The notes beneath the pieces were generated by a model. It was not told where the DNA came from. It ran no database searches and worked only from the letters and a program-made list of their open reading frames with translations. A stretch of DNA of 64,000 nucleotides from Dokdonella_A sp039926425 (GTDB taxonomy: Bacteria > Pseudomonadota > Gammaproteobacteria > Xanthomonadales > Rhodanobacteraceae). A program made the position numbers and the translations under genes. Below, one piece after another: positions 43,099 to 52,709 of this stretch. The DNA lies in NCBI RefSeq assembly GCF_039926425.1, contig NZ_JBDSWZ010000079.1:1-64000 (forward strand), in the 5' to 3' direction. Each line of letters opens with the position of its first letter. Position 1 is the first letter of the stretch.

Positions 43099-43563
43099 AT
43101 GCGAAGCGTCAACGAATGGTTCGGCCACTACAGCGCCGATCACCAGAACGACACCAATCGGCTGATCCACTGGATCTGCGTTCCGGCGATCCTGTGGGCC
43201 GCAGTCGCCGGGTTCTGGCTCATTCCGGTGCCGGCGACGATCGGCCGACCCGGCTTCTGGTGCGGCATGGCGATGGTCGGCGCGTTCGCGTTCTACTGGC
43301 GGATGTCGCGGCCAATCGGCGCAGCGATGGCGATCGTGTTCATCCTGCTCGGTGTGCTCACTGAAATGCTGTATCGCACGCTCGGCCGTGTCGATCTTGC
43401 GTGGCTCGCGATCGGCGTGTTCGTCGTCGCGTGGATCGGCCAGTTCATCGGCCATGCAATCGAAGGCAAGCGTCCGTCGTTCTTCACCGACCTCGCCTAC
43501 CTGTTGATCGGGCCGGCGTGGCTGACCGGAAAGCTGATGCGACGGTTCGGCATCGCCTGGTGA
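43099..43563 (+). CDS. Mpo1-like (DUF962) membrane protein
   Basis: The 154-aa protein has four hydrophobic helices and the conserved histidine motifs of the yeast Mpo1/YGL010w family: YSADHQNDTNRLIHWICVP and WIGQFIGHAIEGKRPSFFTDL. Mpo1 is an iron-dependent dioxygenase in 2-hydroxy fatty acid alpha-oxidation (known for yeast); the bacterial role is not established. The ATG has GGGAG 5 bp upstream. It follows purC by 56 bp and converges on the next gene. Confidence 0.85.
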   Translation: MRSVNEWFGHYSADHQNDTNRLIHWICVPAILWAAVAGFWLIPVPATIGRPGFWCGMAMVGAFAFYWRMSRPIGAAMAIVFILLGVLTEMLYRTLGRVDLAWLAIGVFVVAWIGQFIGHAIEGKRPSFFTDLAYLLIGPAWLTGKLMRRFGIAW

Positions 43564-43597
43564 TTCGCCGCGCACGAACGATCGACCCTCAACACGA

Positions 43598-44500
43598 TCA
43601 GTTCGCAGCGCGTACATCCATCGTCATCGCGTGGAAGTCCATCGTCACGATGCTGTGCGCGAACAGCGCGTTGCCGACCTTTCCTTCGAAAAAACGGTCG
43701 GGCTGGTGCACGGGGACCGCACCCTCGCCTACTTCGTATACCGTTGAATTCTTCGCGATCTCTTGACGTGCGAAGCTGATCGGAGACGTCTGCGCCGCAC
43801 GCAGGTTCACGCCGCCATCGGTGTAGCGGAACAGCTCGGACGCGCCCTGCCGCTTCAACCCGAGGTCGTCGATCGCAGCGTCGTAGACGAGCAGGCTACC
43901 GGTGAATGAGGTGTCGATCTGCGCACGCAGGTTCTTGCCGTTGAGCCGGAATGGCGAGGCAACCAGCACCGGAGGACCGTGCTCGCCGAATGTGATCAGC
44001 TTGAGCACCCCTTGCGCATCGTCGCGCTCTGCGAGCGGCGTGGTGACGATGTCGGAAATCCGCAGTCGGTGCGCCGGATAGTCGATCTGCACGATGCGAT
44101 CCTTGAAGAACGGATAGGTGATGGCGCCTTCACCCGGCGGCGGATACTGGCCGAGCTGCGCGCGGTCGAACGAAAAGAACGGCACCTTCGCGTCCACCCT
44201 GCCGATCGAGACGCGATGCTCGCCGGCGCGATAGAGGCCGGGAATTGCGATGCCTTCCTTCAGCAACGGATCAAGCGCCCAGCCGGCATCGCGCGCGCTT
44301 TCCGCGATGAACACGTTGTTGACGTTGCCGGTGTCGAGCAGCAGCCGGCGCGGCTCGGCACCGTCGATCACGACATCGAGGCAGATCAGACCGTCGCAGT
44401 CGAAGAACGGCACGTCGGTCGAAAACGTCCGCGCCAAGTCTTTCGCACCGACGGACGTCGCGATGAGCATCACGGTGAAGAACGGGAAAAATCTGCGCAT
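43598..44500 (-). CDS. Exported retropepsin-like aspartic protease
   Basis: The 300-aa protein has a signal peptide (FFPFFTVMLIATSVGAKD) and two aspartate motifs in one chain: LLLDTGNVNNVF near residue 60 and AQIDTSFTGSLLVYD near 200. This is the two-lobed pepsin-like or duplicated retropepsin arrangement, with DTG first and DTS second. Periplasmic or outer-membrane processing is a guess. The ATG at 44500 has GGAG 8 bp upstream; it converges on the Mpo1-like gene. Confidence 0.78.
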   Translation of the reverse strand: MRRFFPFFTVMLIATSVGAKDLARTFSTDVPFFDCDGLICLDVVIDGAEPRRLLLDTGNVNNVFIAESARDAGWALDPLLKEGIAIPGLYRAGEHRVSIGRVDAKVPFFSFDRAQLGQYPPPGEGAITYPFFKDRIVQIDYPAHRLRISDIVTTPLAERDDAQGVLKLITFGEHGPPVLVASPFRLNGKNLRAQIDTSFTGSLLVYDAAIDDLGLKRQGASELFRYTDGGVNLRAAQTSPISFARQEIAKNSTVYEVGEGAVPVHQPDRFFEGKVGNALFAHSIVTMDFHAMTMDVRAAN

Positions 44501-44576
44501 CAACACACTCCGACCTTGATGGACCGGAGGCATTGGACCGGCGAGGCGGCGAATGCGCCCGGGCCGGACGTCACAC

Positions 44577-44604
44577 GCCGCGCTGTCGCAAGCGACAGCG
44601 CGGC
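44577..44604 (-). terminator. Perfect 13-bp hairpin downstream of the lipase-like gene
   Basis: GCCGCGCTGTCGC (44577-44589) pairs perfectly with 44592-44604 around a 2-base spacer. It lies 13 bp beyond the stop of the minus-strand gene at 44617. A T-run follows only on the plus strand (GGTTTT), so it may act as a weak intrinsic terminator or as an RNA-stabilising hairpin. Confidence 0.5.
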
Positions 44605-44616
44605 GCCCGATCGGTT

Positions 44617-46761
44617 TTACGGCTGCGGACCCTGGACGATCGACGGATTGTTCACGATCACCGCATTGCCGTTGGAAATCACGAAGCTGGCCATTTCGCC
44701 CTGCATTTCCACCGTGGCGGCAGGGAAGCCGGTCGGGTCGAGGATTGAACCGTGGTCGCCTTCAAGGAAGCGCACCGCGCCATGCAAGCCTCCATTGGTC
44801 AGCAGCACGGTGTTGCTGACCGGTGCCAGTCCGAGCGCCGCGATCAGCGGTTCGGTTCCGGACAGCGGCGCACCGGCGACGCGGTTCGGAATGACCTGGT
44901 CGGGCAGAACATCGCCACCGCCGATCACTTCCTGAAGCAGGATGCTCTTGGGAAACGGATCGTCGGAGGTTTCCCGCGGAGTCAGGTAGGTGTGGTTGAC
45001 CGTCATGTTGATCGGGTCACCCGAGTCGATCACCGTCTGTGTCGCGACAAAGTAGGCGTCGTATGCGGGCGTGCCCTGCTGAATGCCCGCTGCAGCCAGC
45101 CCCGCATGAATGCGCGGACCAAACGCCGGCGATGCATCGAGCAGGCGCGCGATGCCGCCACCCGGCACATTGAGCACGCCGCTCTGCACGTTTGGATCGA
45201 ACGCCAGGAACGTCGTGCCGACAATGCTGCCAAGGGACTGGCCGACGAAACGGACATGTGTCGCATCGACGTTCGGCAACGATCCCGCCGCGTGCGAGAG
45301 TTCGAGCAGGTCGGCGACGCCCTGACGCAGGTTGTCGCGCGAGGTGAGCAAACTGGTGAGGTTGATGAAATAGCTGCCTGACGTGTCGATCACGCCATCC
45401 GGGCCCGACGCGCCGGTCGAGTTGTCGGTGAAGTCGAGATCGAAGGTGCGCTCGTGAGCGCCGAGCGCGGCAAATGGCGTGTTGCCGATGTAGAACGGAT
45501 TGGTCGGACTGGTGAGTCCGTGAAGCGGCAGATCGATGGCCACCACCGCGAAGCCCTGCGCGGCGAGCGTTCCGGCAATCGCAAACATGTCGGTGCGGTT
45601 GCGCGTGATGCCGTGCTGGAAAATCACCAGCGGCCAGCCTGCTGCCGGCTTGACCTTGCCGGATGCGGCGTTCGGCAAGGTCATCAGCATCGGCACGGTC
45701 TGCGTGGATGTTGCGACCGGAAATGGATTGCACGCCGTCAAGTTGGTAGAGGTTGGATCGAGACCGAACGGGGCGCACTGCGGCACGTAGGCGCCTGGAG
45801 CGGCATGCCACGAACTCGTCAAGGCCGCCGTCGGATTCGCGGCGGACGGCGCCGTCAGGTAGTACGGCAGGTCAATCGTTCCGATGGTGATGTCGGCGAT
45901 CGGCGGCAGCCCAAGGCCGAGACTGCCGAGGGTCAGACCGGTCGGCGCGGTGTGCACGGTCGCGGCAGGCGAAGCCTCGATCACGCCGGTGATGGCCCGC
46001 AGCGTCGGCGTAATGCTTTGCGTCGTCGCGACCCAGCTCATCACAATCGATCCAGCGTCCACCCCGGCACCCGACGCGGCCGCCACCTGTGAACTGATCA
46101 GCTGGCGCAGCGGCTCCAGCGCGCAGGCCTGTGAAGCCGGGAGAGCAGAGACGTTGGACTGTCCATTCGAGCACAGCGGGGTGGTGCGCTCGGCGAGGCG
46201 ATACGGCAATGAGCCACGGACGCTGTCGCCCGCAGCGGTCTTGATGCCGTTGGTGATCACGGCCATGTACGACGTGCGCTCCTTCAGCGGCGCGGTCGGG
46301 ACAATGGCGACAGTGCGTGCGGTCGCATCGGACGGCGCCAGCGCGACGACGAATTCCGAGGGTGATGCGAGTTCACGGACCACACCGGTGACGCCGCCAC
46401 CTGGACCGGACAAGGTGACTTCGAAGACGTGCACTCCGCCGGCGAGCGAGGTCGCATCGAGCGGCTGCGAAAAGCCGAGCGACCACGGCGCCGAGGTGCT
46501 GAAACCGTCGAGCGCGTTGAGCGCGGTCTTGGTTCCAGCGTCGGCGGCGTTCGGATCGACCGGGATGTTGAGGGTCAGATCCGTCGTGCCGAGCAGCAGC
46601 AGGTCGTTCGGGAACGGGATCACTCCATTGGCGGGGTCGAAATTCACCGTCGTGTGGAACGGAACCGGGGCGGTGTAGTCGTACGCCTGCGCGACGGACG
46701 CAGACAGTGCGCCCACCAGGGACACGGCGACTGCCGCGGTCGTGATCAATCGGACCTGCAT
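44617..46761 (-). CDS. Exported lipase-like protein (bacterial virulence-factor lipase N family)
   Basis: The 714-aa protein starts with a signal peptide (LITTAAVAVSLVGALSASVAQA). The N-terminal part (FHTTVNFDPANGVIPFPNDLLL) resembles the Lipase_bact_N domain (PF12262-like, from memory). A C-terminal alpha/beta-hydrolase domain follows with VIFQHGITRNRTDMFAIA, the nucleophile elbow RFVGQSLGSIVG (Ser about residue 515), and a late His in FLEGDHGSIL. It probably acts on lipids or esters outside the cytoplasm. The ATG at 46761 is preferred for its ribosome-binding site and clean signal peptide. Confidence 0.82.
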   Translation of the reverse strand: MQVRLITTAAVAVSLVGALSASVAQAYDYTAPVPFHTTVNFDPANGVIPFPNDLLLLGTTDLTLNIPVDPNAADAGTKTALNALDGFSTSAPWSLGFSQPLDATSLAGGVHVFEVTLSGPGGGVTGVVRELASPSEFVVALAPSDATARTVAIVPTAPLKERTSYMAVITNGIKTAAGDSVRGSLPYRLAERTTPLCSNGQSNVSALPASQACALEPLRQLISSQVAAASGAGVDAGSIVMSWVATTQSITPTLRAITGVIEASPAATVHTAPTGLTLGSLGLGLPPIADITIGTIDLPYYLTAPSAANPTAALTSSWHAAPGAYVPQCAPFGLDPTSTNLTACNPFPVATSTQTVPMLMTLPNAASGKVKPAAGWPLVIFQHGITRNRTDMFAIAGTLAAQGFAVVAIDLPLHGLTSPTNPFYIGNTPFAALGAHERTFDLDFTDNSTGASGPDGVIDTSGSYFINLTSLLTSRDNLRQGVADLLELSHAAGSLPNVDATHVRFVGQSLGSIVGTTFLAFDPNVQSGVLNVPGGGIARLLDASPAFGPRIHAGLAAAGIQQGTPAYDAYFVATQTVIDSGDPINMTVNHTYLTPRETSDDPFPKSILLQEVIGGGDVLPDQVIPNRVAGAPLSGTEPLIAALGLAPVSNTVLLTNGGLHGAVRFLEGDHGSILDPTGFPAATVEMQGEMASFVISNGNAVIVNNPSIVQGPQP

Positions 46762-46904
46762 GGATGGTTCCCCTCTGGCTGGCGCCATGAAATCGAGACG
46801 ATGGATAGCGGCGCATCTTAGCGTTCAAACGATCGTTGGCAACGCTGCAGTGCGGCGAAAATCGCCGTTCAGGGCCGTCTTGTGCCGCTTGCGTCGCAAG
46901 ACGC

Positions 46905-47678
46905 TCAGTGTCGGGGCAAATCGATGTCGATCAGGTCGAGCGGCTTGCCGTCTGCACCACGCACTGCACGTTGAAGCTCCGACAGGCGCTGCAGCGAAGG
47001 ACACAGCGCCTTCACCTGCGGGCGCAGTGGTGCAAGAGTGGCCGCCAGGCGCTGGCCGAGATCGCCGGCGATCACGCCGGTGAGGAGGCCTCCTGGGTGC
47101 GCGCCCGCCAGAACGGCTCCGAGATCGCCTTCCCGCGCGGCCGCCGCCGCGCGTTCGGCGTACGCCGACGTCAGCAGCGGTGCCAGATCAGCGGTGATCG
47201 CGTCGGTATAACGGTCGAACGCGTCGCCTTGCCAGTCGTGCGTGCTGGTGCTGTCGGCAATGCGCCGTTTCAACTCGGCGCTGCGCCGAGCCAGCACGCG
47301 ATCGAATTGCGCCCGCGTCTCCTCATCGTCGAACTCGGCGGCGAGGGTGGTGCGGATCGCCTTGACCACCCGGTCGACGCCCTGGTCGGCAATCGCCTTC
47401 GCCTTCGGAACCAGCGCGCGCACTTCGTCCTCGAACAACGCGATGCGATCACCGTCTTCGGTATTGAGTCGGAGCGGAATGCCGTCAACGGACACACGTC
47501 CTGCCTGCATCGTCACATTGCGCGGAGAAGGCGATGCTCGATCGAACTGCAGCGAGGACGGTGCGACCGTCAGGTCGTAACTGCTGCTGGCGTGACAGAG
47601 ATTCGTGAAATCCTCGTGTGCATTCGCAGTTTGCGCGACGGCCAGCAGTCCGCCGATGAGCCAGGCGTTCAGTCGCAT
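46905..47678 (-). CDS. DUF2884 (YggN-like) exported protein
   Basis: The 257-aa protein has a signal peptide (AWLIGGLLAVAQTANAHE) and resembles the YggN/DUF2884 family, with CHASSSYDLTVAPSSLQFDR and VSVDGIPLRLNTEDGDRIALFEDEVRALVPK in pieces. Function of the family is unknown. The ATG at 47678 starts the signal peptide. It is followed downstream by the lipase-like gene with a 143-bp gap. Confidence 0.72.
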   Translation of the reverse strand: MRLNAWLIGGLLAVAQTANAHEDFTNLCHASSSYDLTVAPSSLQFDRASPSPRNVTMQAGRVSVDGIPLRLNTEDGDRIALFEDEVRALVPKAKAIADQGVDRVVKAIRTTLAAEFDDEETRAQFDRVLARRSAELKRRIADSTSTHDWQGDAFDRYTDAITADLAPLLTSAYAERAAAAAREGDLGAVLAGAHPGGLLTGVIAGDLGQRLAATLAPLRPQVKALCPSLQRLSELQRAVRGADGKPLDLIDIDLPRH

Positions 47679-47762
47679 CGAAGACGGTCCTCGTTGGTTT
47701 GTCGTCGAATGAAGACTAGACCCCACGCGCTGAACCCGCGCACGGCCTCGGGGCATTCGCAG

Positions 47763-48629
47763 TTACCACGACACGGGCGTCCACGCGTCGACGACCGGAT
47801 GGAATCCGCGTGGCGCCCATCCGAAATCGGCAATCGCGGACGCATGCTCGGCAATCAGGTCGACCTGCAGGCGCTCGACCGCCGCGCTCGACGCCTGTGC
47901 ACCGGCGGCCTTCGCGATGCCGCGCAACGCTCGCACCGCGACCAGCGGAATCGGCACCGGCAGCGTTGCCACCCGAAGCGATGCGCGAATGCGTGCGAGC
48001 ATCGTCGAGAACGCAACGCGCTCCGCGCCGCCAAGCGGATAGATTTTCGAAATCGTTTCGGCGTGCACGGAGATCGCAATGCACGCAGCGGCAAGATCGT
48101 CGGCGTGCACCGGCTGCCGCAATCCGCGCGCACCTCGAATGAGTGGAAATACGCGCCATCGGCGGGCAAACCGCGCAATCGGCGAAAGGCTGCGATCCAC
48201 ACCGGCGCCGTACACCAGCGTCGGTCGAAAAACGGTCCACGCACATCCACGCACGGCGGCTGCAGCAGCCAATACCGCTTCCGCCTGTTGCAATCGCTCC
48301 GCCGTGGCGCGCTCAGCCTCGTCGCTCGAGCCCTGCTTGGATTCGGCGCTCATCGAGCTGCACGCAATCACGCGCACAGGTGCCGGCCATGGGGTTTCTT
48401 CGAACCAGAGCGCGAACGCGTCGAGTGGGCCGAGGCTGTACAGCACGTCGCACGCCGGCAACCGCGGCAGACCCGCATGCAGATCGCCGACAAGCCAGCG
48501 CAGCCGCGCGTGGCTACTGACGCGCGCTTTTCGGCTGATTGCGATGACGTCATCACCACGTTCGAGCAGGCGCGCGACGAGGAAGCGGCCGACTGCGCCG
48601 CTCGCGCCGATGACCACCGCCACCGCCAT
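47763..48629 (-). CDS. NAD(P)-dependent epimerase/dehydratase-like protein
   Basis: The 288-aa extended short-chain dehydrogenase has the Rossmann motif VVIGASGAVGRFLVARLLERG, a mid-chain RPTLVYGAG segment, and QPVHADDLAAAC typical of atypical SDRs. The usual YxxxK is not obvious (the equivalent region reads ATAERLQQAE), so it may be a redox-sensing or atypical NAD(P)H-binding member. Its ATG is 5 bp after the stop of the gene at 48635, so they are co-transcribed. Confidence 0.8.
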   Translation of the reverse strand: MAVAVVIGASGAVGRFLVARLLERGDDVIAISRKARVSSHARLRWLVGDLHAGLPRLPACDVLYSLGPLDAFALWFEETPWPAPVRVIACSSMSAESKQGSSDEAERATAERLQQAEAVLAAAAAVRGCAWTVFRPTLVYGAGVDRSLSPIARFARRWRVFPLIRGARGLRQPVHADDLAAACIAISVHAETISKIYPLGGAERVAFSTMLARIRASLRVATLPVPIPLVAVRALRGIAKAAGAQASSAAVERLQVDLIAEHASAIADFGWAPRGFHPVVDAWTPVSW

Positions 48630-48634
48630 CGCAA

Positions 48635-49264
48635 TCAGGTCAGCATCGGGTTGCCGTGATTGGGCCGCCCCTTGGGAACGAACTCGTCGTCGTAGCCATC
48701 GTCGGTCGGCTCGGTCGGCTCGATGTCTGCGTGCCGATCGACCGCGGGTTGCGCGGCGATGGTACGAACATGGCCGATCAGATCTTCCATGTCGCCAAGG
48801 CCGACACCGAGCGCACCGGCACCGTTGTGCATCGGGTTTTTCTCAAGTGCCGAGCGCGATTCGAACAGCTTGCGGCGCGCACCCTCGACATGGCGCATCA
48901 ACTCCGAGAGCGTCGCCTTGTCGGCGCCGAAAATGAGTTCGACCGGCTGCAGGCAATACTGCACCGCTTCGTCGAAGTGCTTCACGCGCGCACGGTAGTC
49001 GTCGAGCTGCAGGCCGGCACGGTCCAGGTGGGCACGCACCGATTGGAGCGGATCCTCCAGCTGGGCGCCGAATTCCGCGAACGGCGGAGGCTCGACCGCG
49101 CCAGGCACGATGTGTTGCGCGCGCAACAGGTCGAGATCGTTGTCGACCTTGATCTTCGCGCAAAGAAGCTCGCTGTACATCGACCGTTCGGTCGTCCGCT
49201 CCTTTAACAGCCACGCCGCCAGCGGGATCGCCACGATCGCAATTACCCATCCGATCCACACCAT
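48635..49264 (-). CDS. Membrane-anchored hypothetical protein
   Basis: The 209-aa protein begins with one membrane helix (MVWIGWVIAIVAIPLAAWLL). A charged, helical cytoplasmic or periplasmic domain follows, with segments such as SVRAHLDRAGLQLDDYRARV and LSELMRHVEGARRKLFESRSA that may form coiled coils. The tail is acidic (DIEPTEPTDDGYDDEFV). I do not recognise the family. It precedes the epimerase-like gene by 5 bp. Confidence 0.65.
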   Translation of the reverse strand: MVWIGWVIAIVAIPLAAWLLKERTTERSMYSELLCAKIKVDNDLDLLRAQHIVPGAVEPPPFAEFGAQLEDPLQSVRAHLDRAGLQLDDYRARVKHFDEAVQYCLQPVELIFGADKATLSELMRHVEGARRKLFESRSALEKNPMHNGAGALGVGLGDMEDLIGHVRTIAAQPAVDRHADIEPTEPTDDGYDDEFVPKGRPNHGNPMLT

Positions 49265-49438
49265 TGCACGACTCCCGCAACCGGTTTCGGCGCCACCTTG
49301 CCGTATTTCCCGTCAAGAGGGAATGCCACGGACCCAGCGAAGGGGGGCCGATTGCAACCGCCACGCCTCCCGTTTCCGCCTGCCCGAGGCACACAGCCCG
49401 TGCGATGATGGGCATTCGGCCTGCGGAGGATCGTCTCG

Positions 49439-49795
49439 ATGATCGCGCGTATCTGGCGTGGCATCACACTCGCGGAAAAAGCGGATGCGTACATCGCCCA
49501 TCTCCACGAAACGGGCCTGCGCGGCTATGCCAGCACTCCCGGCAACCGCGGAGTCAGCGTCTTGCGAAGGCTGCAGGGGGAGCACAGCGAAATCGTTCTG
49601 ATCTCGCTGTGGGATTCGATGGAGGCCGTGCGCGCGTTCGCCGGCGAGCAGCCGGACCGCTCGGTCTACTATCCGGAGGACGAGAATTACCTCCTCGAGA
49701 TGGAGCCGCTCGTGCGGCACTACGAGGTAGCGGAGCAGATCCTGCCGCCATCGGACTCGGCAGCGACACCCGATCCAAACGCCGGCCACCGCTGA
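49439..49795 (+). CDS. Antibiotic biosynthesis monooxygenase (ABM)-fold protein
   Basis: The 118-aa dimeric alpha-beta barrel protein starts MIARIWRGITLAEKADAYI and shows SVLRRLQGEHSEIVLISLWDSMEAVRAFAGE in pieces, typical of ABM/YgiN-type stress proteins and small monooxygenases. The substrate cannot be told. It stands alone and diverges from the gene at 48635-49264. Confidence 0.78.
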   Translation: MIARIWRGITLAEKADAYIAHLHETGLRGYASTPGNRGVSVLRRLQGEHSEIVLISLWDSMEAVRAFAGEQPDRSVYYPEDENYLLEMEPLVRHYEVAEQILPPSDSAATPDPNAGHR

Positions 49796-49910
49796 TCGAC
49801 CTCGCCTTGCTGCGCCGGTGACCGCAACGACACGGTCCGATGCCACACCGCGTGTGCGGGCGCTAGACTTCGGACTTTCGACGTCCTGTCGATCTTCCGG
49901 GGAGAAGCCG

Positions 49911-52430
49911 ATGTCTGTTCGAAGCGCACTTTGCGCCGCACTGCCGTTCCTGTTCCTGCTGCTCGGCAGTGGGCGGTTCGCTGTGGCGGCGGACGCGGAT
50001 CCTGATCGCGGAATGCGGGCGCTGCTCGCCGCCCGTCCCGCGTCGCCGATGCCGCTCGCCCCACTGAGCGCGACGCCGTGCGTCGCCGGCATGGCCGGAC
50101 CCTACCCTTGCTCTAACGTCGACCTGCGCGCGTTCGTGCCGGTATCGGCATTCGCCGCGTCGAGCACCAACAGCCTGTGGGGCTGGACCGATCCCGAATC
50201 GGGCATCGAATACGCGCTGGTCGGCGCCGACAACGGCACCGTGTTCTACGACCTCTCCAACCCGGACGTGCCGCGCTATCTCGGCAAGCTGCCAACGCAT
50301 ACCGGAAGCTCCATCTGGCGCGACGTGCGCGTCTACCAGGGTCATGCGTTCATCGTCGCCGACAACGACGGCGCGCACGGCATGCAGGTGTTCGACCTCG
50401 ATGCGCTGCGTGGCGTGACCACGCCACAGACGTTCACCGAGACCGCACACTACGGCGCATTCGGGCGCGGCCACACGATCTCGATCAACGAATCGACCGG
50501 ATTCGCATCGATTGCCGGCAGCGACATCACCTGCCCCGGCGATTCGCATACCGGCGGCTTGCAGATCCTGGATATCCACATTCCGGACGAACCGGTCTTC
50601 GCCGGTTGCGTCAACGATGCAGGCTACACGCACGAGTCGCAGTGTTTCGTCTACACCGGACCCGACACGGCACACGCCGGCCGCGACATCTGCATCAACG
50701 CAAACGGCCCGAGGCAGAAGGTCGCAATCGTCGACGTGACCGACAAGAGCGCGCCGCACACGCTCGCCTCCGTCACCTACGATGGCGCTTCGTATCCGCA
50801 CCAGGGTTGGCTGACCGACGACCAGCGTTATCTCCTGGTCGACGACGAGCTCGACGAGCAAAACAGCGGACACAATGCGTGGACCTACGTGTGGGATGTG
50901 TCCGACCTCGACGCACCGGTGCTGGTGGGTCATCACGAGAGTCCGCTCGGCGTGATCGACCACAACCTCTACGTGCACGGCCAGTACCTGTACCAGTCCA
51001 ACTACGAAGCGGGCGTGCGCATTCTCCGCATGGACAACCTCTCGCAAGCGCAGATGACCGAGGTGGCGTTCTTCGACACGTTCCCGGCGGGAAATAGCGC
51101 CGCGTTCAACGGCAGCTGGAACAATTACCGGTTCCCGGGCAGCGGCCTGGTGATCGCGACCGGCATCGACGAAGGTTTCTTCGTTCTCGAACCCCGCCTG
51201 TGTGACACGCCGGCAACACCGGGCGGGGTCGTGGCGACCGCGAATGGCGACCACCGCATCGATCTCGTGTGGAATGCATCCGCCGCGAGCGGGGCGAGTT
51301 ATCGCGTCGAACGCGCCCAAGGTGGCTGTGCGGAAAGCTTCCAGTCGATCGCCGAAAATCTGACGACGCCTGCGTATTCCGACACCGATCCGTCGGGTCA
51401 GGTCACTTACGGCTATCGCGTGATCGAGCGCGATGCGACCGGACTGTGCGCGTCGACCGCGTCGTCGTGCGTCGAGGCACAGACCAGCGGCAGCTGCACC
51501 GCGCCGCCGCTGTTCGCCGGAATCGCCACGGCGGACAACGGCGGCACCGCGACGTGCAGCGTCGCACTGACGTGGGCGCAGGCTGAGCCGGCATGCGGCA
51601 ACGATGCGCACTACGCGATCCACCGCGGAGCCACGTCCGACTTCGCGCCTGCTCCGGACAACCGGATTGCGCAAGACATCGTCGATCTTGCCTATGTCGA
51701 CACGTCAGTGGGCAGTGGCATCGCGCAGTACTATGCGGTGCGCGCACTCGACTCCTCGAACGGCGCGCAGGACGACAACCTCATCCGCCTGCGCGTGACG
51801 CCGACAGGCCCCGCAGCGGACGGAGCGTTCGCAAGCGGTTCCGAGCCCGGCGATCCGCCGCTCGAGACCGACGTGGCGGGCCGCTTGCCGGACCAGGTCG
51901 AACACGCCGGCTGGCATCCATCGACTGCGCGCTTCCATACCGGCACGCAGAGTTTCTGGTCCACCGCCGCAAACAATCTGTGCGTCACGCTGGTCACGCC
52001 GGCGCTCGAACTCAGCGCAGGCGAGTCGTCGCAGCTGTCGTTCTGGACGGTGTGGGACATCCAGTCGGGTTGGGACGGTGGCGTGATCGACGTGTCGACC
52101 GACGATGGCGGCAGCTGGGCGCGTCTGACCCCGACCGGCGGTTACCCGGGAACGATCGGCAGCAGCAATGGCTCGCTCTGCGGAATCGCTGCGGGTGCCG
52201 GCGTCTTCACCGGCACCGGCCAGTTCACGTGGAGTCCCTACCAGGTCGATCTTTCGTCCTACGCCGGCCAGACCGTGAAACTGCGCTGGCTGTACCGCTC
52301 TGATGCCAACACCAACGGCGCCGGCTGGTTCGTCGACGATGTCGCGCTGACGCATGCGCGGGTGCCAGGCATGTGCGTGGCAAGCGGCGACGCAATCTTC
52401 GTCGACGGATTCGATATCACCAGTCGTTGA
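49911..52430 (+). CDS. Secreted choice-of-anchor B family protein
   Basis: The 839-aa exoprotein has a signal peptide (ALPFLFLLLGSGRFAVAAD). The N-terminal half resembles the choice-of-anchor B domain (SLWGWTDPESGIEYALVG, IWRDVRVYQGHAFIVADN, GRGHTISINESTGFA, SYPHQGWLTDDQRYLLVDDE), a likely beta-propeller. Fibronectin-like segments follow (about 440-650), then a MAM/jelly-roll-like domain (SQLSFWTVWDIQSGWDGGVI). It ends AIFVDGFDITSR, close to the ending of the BNR protein at 35606-36637, a candidate C-terminal sorting tail. The ATG at 49911 has GGGGAG upstream. Confidence 0.82.
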   Translation: MSVRSALCAALPFLFLLLGSGRFAVAADADPDRGMRALLAARPASPMPLAPLSATPCVAGMAGPYPCSNVDLRAFVPVSAFAASSTNSLWGWTDPESGIEYALVGADNGTVFYDLSNPDVPRYLGKLPTHTGSSIWRDVRVYQGHAFIVADNDGAHGMQVFDLDALRGVTTPQTFTETAHYGAFGRGHTISINESTGFASIAGSDITCPGDSHTGGLQILDIHIPDEPVFAGCVNDAGYTHESQCFVYTGPDTAHAGRDICINANGPRQKVAIVDVTDKSAPHTLASVTYDGASYPHQGWLTDDQRYLLVDDELDEQNSGHNAWTYVWDVSDLDAPVLVGHHESPLGVIDHNLYVHGQYLYQSNYEAGVRILRMDNLSQAQMTEVAFFDTFPAGNSAAFNGSWNNYRFPGSGLVIATGIDEGFFVLEPRLCDTPATPGGVVATANGDHRIDLVWNASAASGASYRVERAQGGCAESFQSIAENLTTPAYSDTDPSGQVTYGYRVIERDATGLCASTASSCVEAQTSGSCTAPPLFAGIATADNGGTATCSVALTWAQAEPACGNDAHYAIHRGATSDFAPAPDNRIAQDIVDLAYVDTSVGSGIAQYYAVRALDSSNGAQDDNLIRLRVTPTGPAADGAFASGSEPGDPPLETDVAGRLPDQVEHAGWHPSTARFHTGTQSFWSTAANNLCVTLVTPALELSAGESSQLSFWTVWDIQSGWDGGVIDVSTDDGGSWARLTPTGGYPGTIGSSNGSLCGIAAGAGVFTGTGQFTWSPYQVDLSSYAGQTVKLRWLYRSDANTNGAGWFVDDVALTHARVPGMCVASGDAIFVDGFDITSR

Positions 52431-52465
52431 TCGGCACATCGCTCAACAGAACAAGCGAATTTGTC

Positions 52466-52512
52466 CCTTCCCCTGCGAAAGCGGGGAAGGTGCCCGGAGG
52501 GCGGAAGGGGGC
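52466..52512. repeat. REP-like hairpin repeat
   Basis: CCTTCCCC (52466-52473) pairs with GGGGAAGG (52483-52490). GTGCCCGGAGGGCGGAAGGGG follows in two parts. This matches the pattern of a widespread intergenic element (CCCTTCCCC...GGTGCCCGAAGGGCGGAAGGGG type) in gamma- and betaproteobacteria. It lies 35 bp after the exoprotein stop and may also terminate it. Confidence 0.6.
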
Positions 52513-52709
52513 GCTTTTGTGGGAGCGTACGAACGAATAATTATCCAGCTCCGCGTCGTCGGATTGGCCAGAGCCACGTAAGCTGCGACGATTTTCCAGC
52601 ATCTTGATATTGTGGTGGTCGCTTCGCGGGTTGGCCAAATCTGAGCCACGCCAAATCAGGACGGATCACGACCTTGGGAGGCTCGGTTCGCCCACTCCAG
52701 CCCCCCAGC

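Noticed and set aside
46836..48659. 607-codon plus-strand open frame
   Set aside because: Antisense to the DUF2884 and epimerase-like genes; Arg/His-rich composition typical of a shadow frame.
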